From Marsupella aquatica (lineage: Eukaryota > Marchantiophyta), in the NCBI GenBank assembly GCA_973895155.1, contig OZ316892.1, positions 12,958,001 through 13,022,000 of the forward strand: a stretch of DNA of 64,000 bases. The letters are read 5' to 3'. Below are positions 23,525 through 34,200 of the stretch, piece by piece. The first letter of the stretch is position 1. Each line of letters begins with the position of its first letter. The notes beneath the pieces were generated by a model that had not been told where the DNA came from, searched no databases, and saw only the letters and a program-made list of their open reading frames with translations. The position numbers and the translations under genes are program-made.

Positions 23525-24603
23525 ATGAGTGACTCGGAAAATACTGGAAGAATTGGCATCGGTGGAGCTTTAGGATCGCGACAGTCAGACGGTGAGTCTG
23601 AGGAGGAGTTGCTACCGTTTGAGGAGGAACTAGTATCACCGGTATGATCACCGATGCGGCGTGCAGTGGAGGAAGCTGTTCTACTACCAGAGCTGTCGGT
23701 AGTGGGGAAGAAGAGGGAGATGGCTAGATTTGGAGGAGTGAAGTTTGAGGTGGAAAAGTACGATGGTCGTACTGATTACTTGTTGTGGGAGAAGCAAGTG
23801 AAGGGTGTTCTTCGTGCAATGGGCTTAGCTCATCTGCTCTCTTCGCGAGAGTAGTGTGATGGAGAGGAGGAGATCTCAGAGAAGTAGTGGAGACAGGAGA
23901 AGGTGATTGCTGTCAATGTAGTGATGCTTTATCTCAAGCCGCACATCATCAAGAAGTTGGATGATTATGCGAATTGCGCATCACTTTTCAAGGCCCTAAG
24001 AGAGGTGTACTACCGGGAAGATGCATAAGACCAGCTGTACAAGAAGTCTCTCTTGATGAGCCTTAGGTTCAAGGAAGGGAGCAAGTTACAAGATCATCTA
24101 GATGAGTTTGACAGTCTAGCGGTGGATCTGTCAAACCTGGGTAAGGGAGTTGAAGATGAGGATAAGGCCTTGCTTCTGCTAAGCTCCTTATCGCCATCTT
24201 ATCAGGGCTAAAAACAGGTGCTCTTATATAGAGATATAAAGTCTATTTCGTATGATGAGGTGGTGAGCTCATTATTATCTGATGATGCACAGAAGAAGCT
24301 GGGTCAAGCACAGACAACATCTTCTTCTAGCACTGCACTTAACGTTAATCGTAGAAGACCAGCGCAGCGCACAAATGGGCTTAATAGGTTTAGATCTACA
24401 TCACGGGGGAGATCTAAATCCATAGGAAATTTGCAAGAGAAGAAGCATCTTGCATGTTGGAATTGTGGCAAGCCTGGCCACATGAAAAGGGACTATCGAG
24501 TAAGGGACCCTACTACATCAGCTAACGCGGCTTCGAGCGCACCTGAGGTAGATTACTCGATGATGATGACATATTGTGATGCCAAGGTTTTGCTCTCAAC
24601 GTA
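23525..24603 (+). pseudogene. copia gag, interrupted by five stops
   Basis: One reading frame runs from ATG at 23525 to 24603. In-frame stops lie at 23645, 23852, 23885, 24026 and 24209, with no frameshift. The capsid-like region includes KYDGRTDYLLWEKQVKGVL and LQDHLDEFDSL. The nucleocapsid zinc knuckle near 24455 reads CWNCGKPGHMKRDY, so the last cysteine of C-x2-C-x4-H-x4-C is replaced by tyrosine. Gag would coat element RNA in the cytoplasm; this copy cannot be translated in full. Confidence 0.9.
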
Positions 24604-24609
24604 GTGTCA

Positions 24610-24779
24610 AATCCAGGCAGTGATGACTGGATTCTAGATAGTGCATGTACTTTTCACATTTGCTCTAGGAGAAATTTTTTCAGTTCTTACACGGTTTCCA
24701 ACGGGTCAGTGTTGATGGGAAATGGAATCCCATGCCAAGTTGTTGAACTTGGATCTGTTAGATTTCAGATGGTGTTGTA
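24610..24779 (+). pseudogene. copia aspartic protease fragment
   Basis: Holds the active-site context WILDSACTFH, the plant copia version of the D-S/T-G/A motif, then NGIPCQVVELGSV. It is out of frame with gag and with integrase, so small indels lie on both sides. The enzyme would cut the Gag-Pol polyprotein. Confidence 0.8.
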
Positions 24780-24785
24780 AGAACG

Positions 24786-25535
24786 TTGAGGAATGTGAGA
24801 TATATTCCCAGCATGATGAAAGATCTCATTTCGCTCGGTGTTTTAGAAGCAAATGGCCATCAGTGGAGTTCTGCTAACGGTGTCCTTCAGGTTTCAACTG
24901 GTACTAAAGTTGTATTGAAGGGAAAGAGACATTGCAATCTATATATTTTGGAGGGCAGTGTAGTCTGTGATGAAGCCAATGTAACCTTATCTCATGAGAA
25001 GACGGCCCAACTATGGCACTTCCGTTTGGGCCACATGAGTGAAAAATGTTTGGTTATTCTTCAGAAGAAAGGATTACTTTCTAATTTGGAATCTTGTAAG
25101 TTGGAATTTTGTGAGCACTGTGTGCTTGGGAAGCAGCACAGGAAACCCTTCGGAGTTGGGACTCACACTAGCAAGGAGGAACCTGAGTATGTACATAATG
25201 ATGTGTGGGGTCCAGCCCCTACTCCCTCACATTCTGGACGGTTATACTATGTCACGTTCATAGACGATTACTCAAGGTATGTGTGGATATACTTTCTACA
25301 CAATAAGTCTGATGTTTTTGCCACTTTTAAGGAGTGGAAAGCCCAAGTTGAAAATCAGACTGGTAACAAGGTGAAATATCTTCGATCGGATAATGGTGGT
25401 GAATATAGTTCCGGGGAATTCGGAACGTATTGTAAGGAGCAGGGAATTACCCGCCATCTCACAACAAGTTATACTCCTCAGTAGAATGGTGTTTCTGAGA
25501 GACTCAACCAAACACTATTGGACCGCTATCGAGGA
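24786..25535 (+). pseudogene. copia integrase, with premature stop
   Basis: An HHCC zinc-binding part (LWHFRLGHMS ... CEHCVLGKQHR) precedes the DDE catalytic core: HNDVWGP, FIDDYSRYVWIYFLH, RSDNGGEYSSGEF and, after an in-frame TAG at 25482, NGVSERLNQT with the catalytic glutamate. The frame is lost again just after this, before 25538. All three DDE residues are visible. Integrase would insert the cDNA into the genome. Confidence 0.92.
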
Positions 25536-25537
25536 GT

Positions 25538-26040
25538 GTGTTGAGTCAATCATGCTTACCACATGAGTTTTGGGTTGAAGCTGTCAACACTGCAGCTTAT
25601 TTGGTAAATTTTTCTCCATCTAGTTCTATTAGATTCAAGACATCATTTGAAATGAGATACGGGCGTCCAACAAATTACTCACATCTGAGGATTTTTGGAT
25701 GTGATGCTTATGTGCTTACACCTTCCCAACTTCGATCCAAGCTAGAGTCAAAGTCGAAGAAATGCATTTTCCTTGACTATCAAAAAGGTGTGAAGGGTTA
25801 TAGGTTGTGGGATCCAGTAACCTATAAATTGATTGTCAGTAGAGATGTGTCCTTTAATGAATCCAGATCATCAAAGGAGGGGGAGAGTTCTTAGGACTCC
25901 CATATTGACAAGGGGAAATCTCCCATCCCGGATCGGGTTGAGGGGGAGATTAGTCATGATGTTGTTCATGACAGGAGAGATGGAGAAGCTCCGGGCTTGG
26001 AGCTGGTTCCTGTGATGGAATAAGAGGAGCAGATTGTTGC
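25538..26040 (+). pseudogene. copia integrase C-terminal region
   Basis: Begins SCLPHEFWVEAVNTAAYLVN and includes LRIFGCDAYV and SKKCIFLDYQKGVKGYRLWD, the GKGY-like region typical of copia integrase C-termini. It ends in an acidic linker with in-frame stops at 25892 and 26021. It is shifted in frame from the preceding core. Confidence 0.88.
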
Positions 26041-26179
26041 TGGGGTACCTCAAATTCAACCAGCAGCAGCAGCAGATCAGTCTGAGTCATCTACTAGAAA
26101 ATTTTCAGTCGTTCTACTAGAGCTCCTACCAGGTATAGTCAATGGGCAGACTCATCTAAGCTAGATGATATTGACATTG

Positions 26180-27597
26180 CACCTGATGATGATGATATGG
26201 CTTTGATCTTGGAAGAAGGAGAACCTTCTTCGTACAGTGAGGCTTGTGTTTCAGAGCATAAGCATAAGTGGAATGCAACAATGCAGAGGGAGTTGCAATC
26301 TTTGAGTGACAACAAGACTTGGGAGTTGGTGGAGCTTCCAAGAGATCAGCAAGTAGTGGACAGCAAATAGATTTACAAGTTGAAGGACAGTCCTTCAGAG
26401 GGTGGAGATAAGATCTACAAGGCAAGGCTTGTTGCCAAGGGATTCACTCAGGAGAAAGGAGTGGATTACAATGAGGTCTTTTCACCGGTGGCTAAGTATT
26501 CCACAATTCGGATCTTGTGTCAGCTTGTTGTGTTTTTTGGTCTGGTGATGGTTCAGCTGGATGTTGTTACTGCTTTTCTCTATGGCAACTTGGAAGAGAT
26601 GATCTTCATGAGACAGCCACTAGGCTTTATGAAGAAGGGCCAAGAAAACTTAGTTTGCAGATTGCTCAAGTCCTTGTATGGATTGAAGCAATCTCTCAGA
26701 CAGTGAAACAAGTGGTTTGATGATTTCATGTTTGCTCAAGGTTTTACAAGGATGATGTATGATCCTTGTGTGTATATGAAATCAGTCAAGAATGATGTGT
26801 TTGGTTTCATCATTCTGGTTATTTATGTGGATGACATGCTGATTGTGGCTAAAGATCAATCTGAGGTTGATAGTCTCAAGGCAAAATTGAGTGCTGAATT
26901 CAGGATGAAGGATCTTGGTAAGGCCAAGAGGATCTTAGGGATGGAAATTTTTAGGAACTCTGAGACTAGACAGTTGTGCTTGAGTCAAGGCCAGTATGCA
27001 AGGAAAGTACTTGCACGATTCAACATGGAGAACTATAAGCCAGTGAGTATTCCTTTAGCTTCACATTTCAAGTTATCATCGGCTGTCTCTCCTACGGATG
27101 CTATGGAGAAAGGTCTGATGGCTAAGATTCCTTATGAGAAGGCAGTAGGCAATCTGATGTATTTGATCACTTGTACTAGGCCTGACTTGGCCCTAGCGAT
27201 GGGCAAGGTTAGCAGATTCATGTCAAATCTAAGGAAGGTACATTGGGAAGCTGTGAAATGGATTCTCAGGTATCTCAAGGGTACACGGGACTATGGATTA
27301 CTATTTGATAACAGATCAGATAGAACGTTAGTTGGCTATGTAGATTCTGACTATGGAGGCTGTCTAGATACAAGGAGGTCTACAACTGGGTTTGTATACA
27401 CTCTTGGAGGAGGATGTATCAGTTGGAAATTTACCTTGCAGAAGTGTATATCTCAGTCTACTACAGAAGCAGAGTATGTTGCAGCAGCAGAAGCAGCAAA
27501 GGAAGCAATTTGGTTGGACAAGTTGATCGCGAAGATGGGTTTAGAGCATGGCAAAATGACTCTAAACTGTTCAGAGTGCTCTTCACTTGGCCGCTAA
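26180..27597 (+). pseudogene. copia reverse transcriptase and RNase H
   Basis: Reverse transcriptase blocks read through: ARLVAKGFTQEKGVDYNEVF, VQLDVVTAFLYGNLEE, LYGLKQS, and the catalytic YVDDM near 26830. Stops at 26368 and 26704 each fall where the family has tryptophan. RNase H follows without a frame change: GYVDSDYGGCLDTRRSTTGF, ISQSTTEAEYVAAAEAAKEA. The last catalytic aspartate region reads NCSECSS, so that aspartate is lost, and the frame ends at 27597. Confidence 0.93.
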
Positions 27598-27808
27598 CCA
27601 GGTGATGGATAGCAGGGTGAAGCACATTGATATCATGTACCATTTTATCAAACACGCAGTGTCTGATAAAACTTTTGAGCTAGTCAAGATTGATGGAAAT
27701 CTCAATCCCGCGGATACTTTTACCAAAGTGATTCATTTGGAGAGTTTTTCTCAAGACACCGTGCTACTTTGCAGGTTTTGCAGTTGTAGTGCAAGTAGAG
27801 TTATTTAG
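27598..27808 (+). pseudogene. copia RNase H C-terminal tail
   Basis: VMDSRVKHIDIMYHFI and NLNPADTFTKVI match the conserved end of copia polyproteins (R-x-KHIDI-x-YHF and ADIFTK-type). It is out of frame with the RNase H core because of a small deletion near 27590. Confidence 0.88.
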
Positions 27809-28002
27809 CAATGTGTGACTATTTGTATATGAATTACTCATTCCTGTATGGCTACGGTTTAGTTCTAGTTAACCCTTAGTTCTAGTTAACCTTTAGTTAA
27901 CCCTTGTGGTTTTTAGGGGGAGACCTGGTTTGGCGATTGTCTAGAACTTCCCGTTGAGGATTCCATATGGTAGCATTTAGTTCAATCCCCAAGACAAGAG
28001 TC

Positions 28003-28011
28003 AAGGGGGAG
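28003..28011 (+). promoter_or_regulatory. Polypurine tract of the copia element
   Basis: AAGGGGGAG lies two bases before the 3' LTR. In copia elements such a tract primes plus-strand cDNA. Confidence 0.9.
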
Positions 28012-28013
28012 TT

Positions 28014-28349
28014 TGTTAGATATTGCTCTAGTCTTGTGACTCATGAGGTAACCACAGTTAGGCTAACTCGGGTTAGGACTTAGCTAATGTTAGCAATAGT
28101 GTTGTTGTGTATATAGCCAGGGCTGATGCCAGACCCTGGTGGAACTTAGGCTCATTGTTACGGAGCTAGTTGAGAGATAGAGAGAGCTTGTGCTGTGGAT
28201 GCTTGGTATGGCCAAAAGTGCAGTAAAGCTCTTGTGTGTTCCCGTGGACGTAGCCTCATGTGGAGGTGAACCACGTATCTCTTTGTGTCGACTCTTGTAC
28301 GTTGGATGGTTCATGGGCTTGCTGTTACGAATGTCGTCTATGCTCAACA
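28014..28349 (+). repeat. 3' LTR of the copia element
   Basis: 336 bp, same length as the 5' LTR, beginning TGTTAGATATTG and ending GCTCAACA. Nine differences from the 5' LTR by eye. Four are CG here against CA in the 5' copy, or otherwise G to A, consistent with cytosine deamination. Confidence 0.97.
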
Positions 28350-28520
28350 TGCCAATTGTTGGTTGGGTATGACCCTCTAGCAGTCAAGGGAGTTATGCAG
28401 GAGACTCCTGCCATTATCCAGACTCCGGCCATGAGTGAGGCAACATCTGCTCTAAACAAGATTGTTCATGTGGTGATTGAGTTAACTCCTATTGAAAGTG
28501 ATTTTTCTTGTGATTGATTG
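28350..28520 (+). pseudogene. Probable continuation of the interrupted recombinase-like gene
   Basis: Starts with the right TGCCA duplication. Removing the copia element joins a candidate acceptor (TTGTGCAG at 22066-22073) to ATATGCCAATTGTTGG, so the insertion falls about eight bases inside a predicted exon. The short ORFs downstream have no recognised domain. Confidence 0.3.
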
Positions 28521-31256
28521 CAAGGATGATGGTTAGGTCATCGACTACAATTGTGAGCACCTTGAGAATTTGCAAGGCTCTGTTGTGGTGAATCATCTAC
28601 ATGTGCAGTCCAACGACAACTGCACAATTTCAATTTCTATTGGCAAGCTTGGGAACTAATATTGTAGAAACTTATGCTCAGTGCTTATGAGACATATTAT
28701 TAGACATGACAGGCAATATAGTGTTAAAGATCACACATATTTGATACTACAGACTGAACATGAGATCACGAGATTGGTCCGATAACCCTCATCCATTCAA
28801 CCGGTATAGATGTAATTTGGTTCTTGTTATCAATAAAGTTTCACTCTCCTCCGCAGGAGTTTCATATTTCAAAAATAGTTCTGTTGACCATATGCAGACT
28901 GTAAAAATATGTGGTATAAGATAATGACATTTAATCCACCCACACAGTGCAAACCGTGGGCAACTGTGAATGGCCCAAATACTTGTAACACCACCCAATG
29001 ACCTTAATTTATATAATGTATATGGTAATGGTCCTGATATGGACCATTGTTGCATATGAAAAAGTTGACCATATGTCAGCCCGCAAATGCGGCCAGGCAA
29101 ATAGAAGGCCATATATGTGTAATGGTCCACCACAGGACCATTGGTAAACATTAGGGAAATGGCTGCCACAAACAGGCCATATATGTTTGGGCTAGAAACA
29201 TGAATACCACTGGTTGACACACATTCAATTTGATTGTATCTCCCTTGCATTTCCCAAAACATATACCACTCACCATTATGAGGTATAAATTGGTGATATG
29301 ACAGAGCTTGATTCTCCCAATTGTTCCTTTAGTCAACCACTTCAATTAAAGTCTCCAAAAAATGAGAGCTTCACCCCAAGTTTTGAGGGGCCACTATGGC
29401 TCATAATGCTCCAAAAACAGGACCTTACTAAATTCTCTCCATGCTTTAAGTATAGTAGAGGAGAATCTTCTTCAAGAGTTGATCCAGATCTTGAAGGGGA
29501 CACTATGCTCCCAGAATGCCCTGAAATGTTACAAAGGGAAATTTGTGAAGGGCCTCTAACCAAGCTTACAAGGTCACTTGAGACTGAACAATACACTTTT
29601 GAGAGTAAGGTCTCAAATGCCATCTGGGGCCATTTACTTTACTCTATACCTTTACCTATACCATACCACCATGATGTAGCACACTCAAATATTTATACCT
29701 ATACACAATCTAAGATTTCACTTTTTGAATATACCTTCATATTCTGATTTTGTTTGTGGGTGACCCTAGATATCAGTCCTACACCATCCCTTGCCGCCAC
29801 CCAGTCAAAGGTACACCTACCTGGTACAGGGAAAGTGCTAGACCCGCCCAACCACCCAACACTGGTTTGAACCTCTCCTTGGTACTGCAGAAGTGTTACC
29901 CAACAATGCTAGCCCTAACTGGCCCCACCATTCAATGTGAGGGCCCCCTTAATAAAGTTTTCCCCCTCTTGGACGTGGAGGTAAAGAAGTTGCTCCACCT
30001 ACTTTTCCAACCAAAAAAAAAGTTGATTAATTTAAAACAGAGGTTGACTTGAAGCCAAGCTAGAGGTGGTGGTGAAGTTGGACCAAGGTGGTGTGAGAAT
30101 TGAACTTTATGTTCAGGACCATCCACAAGGACATTGATAGAACAAGTATTTGGGTCTCGATAACTGCACATCAAAATATGACATATATGATGTACGACAC
30201 CCCTGCATACCGTGATAACCTTAGTTTTTTTCTTTCAATCAATGAATTTATTACCAGCACCTCAAGTATTTGACTGTTCTCACGACACCAACTTCAAGGG
30301 TGGGGGAATTTAATTGAATGACATAGTCTGAGAAGAAAGAGCATAAGGGGGTGGGAGAGCCCCATTCAAAGGCAAAGATATGGACTATGAATTTCATAGT
30401 CTGTAACTTTTTATGTCCAAAATCAGAAACTAAGAACTTAAAGTCAATCAAATTGTCACCTTTGAGACACCCTATTTTGGCCCTCATTAAACCCACCCCA
30501 CTCGCAAGCACCCCCCTCCCCCCCCAAAAAAAAACATATTTGCAATTCTCGCCCCAAACTTTCAAACTTGTGGTTGTACCATCTGTTTCTATCATAAACA
30601 ATTTCCACACTTTCTTCATTTTGAACTCTCAATAGAGTCCACTCGCTCACTGCCCACCAACAAACTTCTTCAACGGAATATGGTCTTTCAAATTCACTTC
30701 CCATTGCACAACCTCTTCAAGTGCATACATAATCACGTTATGGATTGGAAACCCTTGAGATTTTATACAAGACTTGCACTTGCAGTGTTATGACCGCCCA
30801 TGTATACACAAATTCAGCCACTCCATTGAATGCCCCCATTGGTCCTCCATAGGATCAGAAATCACAAGCATTCACACTCGCATCAGGACTTGGACTGATT
30901 AAGAGATTGCAGGAGAGAGGAGATAAGAAATAAACAAGTGACAAGTAAAACCTTAGGTGGTCGTAAAAGCCAAGATTCATATGTCTCAACTACTGTGACA
31001 GTTTGGGTCCAATCCATTATCAAATTGACAATGACAAATATGAGCAACCTGTTCTTGATCGCAGTGTATGTTCACCAAGAAAAGTGCTGTAGGGTGCGAG
31101 TTGTCGATGGTGCGCAGAAGGCCTTCCATTAGCCCTGCAAACCTACACTAACTCCAAACACGACATAATAAAGACTGCTAATCAAGGATATATAGTACAT
31201 GGCTACAAATGCCCTCGAAAGACACGCGAGGAATAAATATTGTAACAACCCTAACA
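28521..31256. other. AT-rich intergenic sequence with two matching hairpins
   Basis: No conserved gene seen. Two short inverted repeats with identical 8-bp arms (AATGGTCC ... GGACCATT) lie at 29027-29048 and 29121-29142. A C8/A8 homopolymer pair sits at about 30518-30535. The part next to 31257 should include the SPT5 3' UTR. Confidence 0.5.
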
Positions 31257-34200
31257 CTAGTTTGCAACCATCTTAGCCAGGCTGCTCATGTCAAGAATCT
31301 TGATATCCAGTGTGTCATCCATCTTTACAATACCATCGGCACCATCAATACCAATCAGCTTCCCAGTGCTTCGCCGCAATTCACCGGACACTATCTTGAT
31401 TCGATCAGTCTTCTTCGGTACGACCAGCTCCATTTCTGAATGAGTTAAAATCACAATATCACCCTCCCCAGAAGGTCCAAGTGCCACTCTGCAGGTTCCA
31501 TCCTGTACTCAACCAAGATAACACTATTAGTATCATCGACCTTTCGGAGCACAAACTGGCACAGATGTTAAGATCTGTACCCACCTTGGGTTGCATATCA
31601 TCTCTTACAGTTTCTCCACTCATATGAAAAACGGAACCCTGGTACTACCAGTTCACTTATTTGGATGACACAGTTTACAACCATAGACCAAAATTTGAGT
31701 TCATGATCTTTCTTGACCGAGATATTAACCTTCCAACAATACAGTTAACGTTCATAAAGCATGAACAGAGATGCTATAGTTGAAAAACATATGTGTTTAT
31801 CAACTCAAATGCGATCATACATCAGAACTCACCGGCATGGCTTCCTGAATGACACCAAGCTGAGAATCCTCTACACCTTTGCGTATGGTTACAGCAACCT
31901 CTGGGAGTTCCCACTTGCTTTCTGATTCGTGTCCACCCATGCCTGAGTTTGAGCAAGCAATAATAGATGTCAGGGACACAACACAATCCCACATACAATA
32001 TCACGGTCATCCAAGCTTATTATAAATTGCTGAAAATGCATATCACTGAAGTTGAAAGCTGACATCACCGAAGACGTACCTAATGCGGGTGATGTTGGAT
32101 CCAGACTACTAGAACCAGGGGTCATCGGTTGACCTCCAGGAGTGCTCGGAAGATAGGTTGGTACACCTGGGGTCATTGGTAGTCCTCCAGGGGTCCCCGG
32201 TAGATAAGGACTGGCAGGATTGCCTGGAAGAAATACAAACACGTTCCAGGACGGAAAAGTAAGGGATCTTCACGTCTAGGCGAAGGACAGAAAGCTAATC
32301 ATAACCCTGCTATGCAACTCGTTCACGACCAGAGGAGAACAAAAGGTTGCTCAAGTTCCTATTCTCGAGAAGAACAATGACGATATTCCATGGACCATGA
32401 AGAAATCTGCTCGATTCACGATTTGACGAAAGGCGAACGTGACAGAACAGGTAGACTCAAACGCCCTTTAATGCTTAGTTTATAAACTTAGGGATTCTTG
32501 AAAATAACAATGCAAAGATACAGGCTGCATCTAAAATATTAGTCTCCGTGAAGGCAGTATCCTATGGGTGAAGGATCGGCTACTCCCTGCAGCTCCTAAT
32601 ACTGCACTGCTGCAAACCTTGAAGTTTCTAATACTCAGCAGCAGTATCAGCACTGGAGAGATGAAAAAATATCCCAGAACAGTAGGGAAACAGAGGATGA
32701 ATGAGAAAATGAAGCAAACTAAAATAATTTAAAACGCTCCCCACAACAACCACCTTGAAGTGCTGTTTGCAAGATTAAGGAATCGGTACAGCTCTTCTCT
32801 TACACTCCTTCCCCGTTGAAGTCAAAATTCCTCTTTCTAATTTTAGGAGCAGGCTGGTTCCGGACGAAGTTGTGAAGTCCTACAACGTACGTTTTTCACT
32901 TGACCTTGTAGGTGATTGTTGCTTAATGCTTGGCCCATTGAACTCTTCAACTTTATAAGATTTTTTTGTTCGACTTTTGGACTTCAAATTCCCTGAATGT
33001 TGTCTGATCTAACAAATTTCGCTTGAACTATTTATCTGAAACATATATCGGGTCATGTTGAACGCTGAACTCGGGGAAACATATAGAAACTCACCATATG
33101 TAGGACCACCACTGCTCTCAATGGGTGTCCCGGCCTCACCAAAGTTAGCACCTGGTGTGCTTGCCCAGCCAATACCTGGTGTGGGTGCTTCAAATTGCCT
33201 GCCACCTGGTGTCCCAGGCTGTTTCAAGAAGTTGGAGTAAGTGTTAGCATGTTACTGTAAACTTGTGAATTTGATTTCAGCCCTAATGATTGGCATGTGG
33301 ATCAAGACAAAAGAATGAATCTCAGCCAAATCCTGCGGAATGACAGCTTCTGAATAATCTTCAGACCTGATACGTGGGAGTTCCAGCAGTGTTCCATGTG
33401 CTAGGATCGGCATTGTCCCAGTTGTTGTCCCTGATATTCACAAACAAGTATCACCTCGCACTTTCAGCCTCCTGTCCTCAAAGTTCTTCAGGATTCTCAA
33501 CTCGAATCTCACCTCTCGCATTTACATATGACCCAGCTCAGTTTTTCAGCAAGAAGATATGTCTTTTAAGTATTGCCTCACTCTTCCCTAAACCAACCAC
33601 CCCGACCCCGCAGCCCACCTCTTCTCCCTATAAGGGACTTCTCAAGTACTCTAGGTGAGCTAAACATCAGTGTCATCTCCGGGACTGGGCCTGGGCCTGG
33701 GCTAACGCACCCTAAGAGGACATATTCTCACTCATCAAGAAACGACTTCTATGTTCTTCGATGCACAATCATCTACCATTCCAGTTTAAGAACATACTGC
33801 ACGTGTTTCAAGTATTGAAACAAGGCCTCCTTTCAGATTTGGCAAAAGAATATGGCGTGAACACGCAAACCTAAGCTCGTAACGCACCTCAAAGGAGTGT
33901 TCATGGCTGTATGAGGATTCCAAGCACGGTCTCGCATGGGTGTTCTCATGCCGTCGTGTATCGGAGTGGCTGTAGAGAAAAAACAAGAAAAAATGAATGT
34001 TAAGAAAATAGAACGATCCAAACGAAACCGACCTTGCAGAGCTATTCAAAATCTTTGAAGCATTTCATGAGAAACGAAAAAGCATTCACCTGAAGGATCC
34101 CGCATTGGAGTCATGAAAGCAGGATGCAAGGGAGTCCGTGATGGATGCATAGGTGTTTCGCTTCCAGCACCGTAGCGTGGTGATTCGCTGTAACAGAGCA

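Larger units (their letters stand above)
22082..28349 (+). mobile_element. Ty1/copia LTR retrotransposon, full length, inactivated
   Basis: A complete 6268-bp element with two 336-bp LTRs, a primer binding site, polypurine tract, TGCCA target-site duplication and the copia order gag, protease, integrase, reverse transcriptase, RNase H. Stops and frameshifts in all domains show it cannot make its own proteins. By eye the two LTRs differ at nine positions (about 2.7%), eight of them transitions, which implies moderate age. The plus orientation matches the AT-hook array and the recombinase relic that it interrupts. Confidence 0.97.

Noticed and set aside
16839-28740. AT-hook array, recombinase relic and copia as one giant composite transposon
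   Set aside because: No shared termini or duplications enclose all three; only the copia element has defined ends, so they are kept separate.
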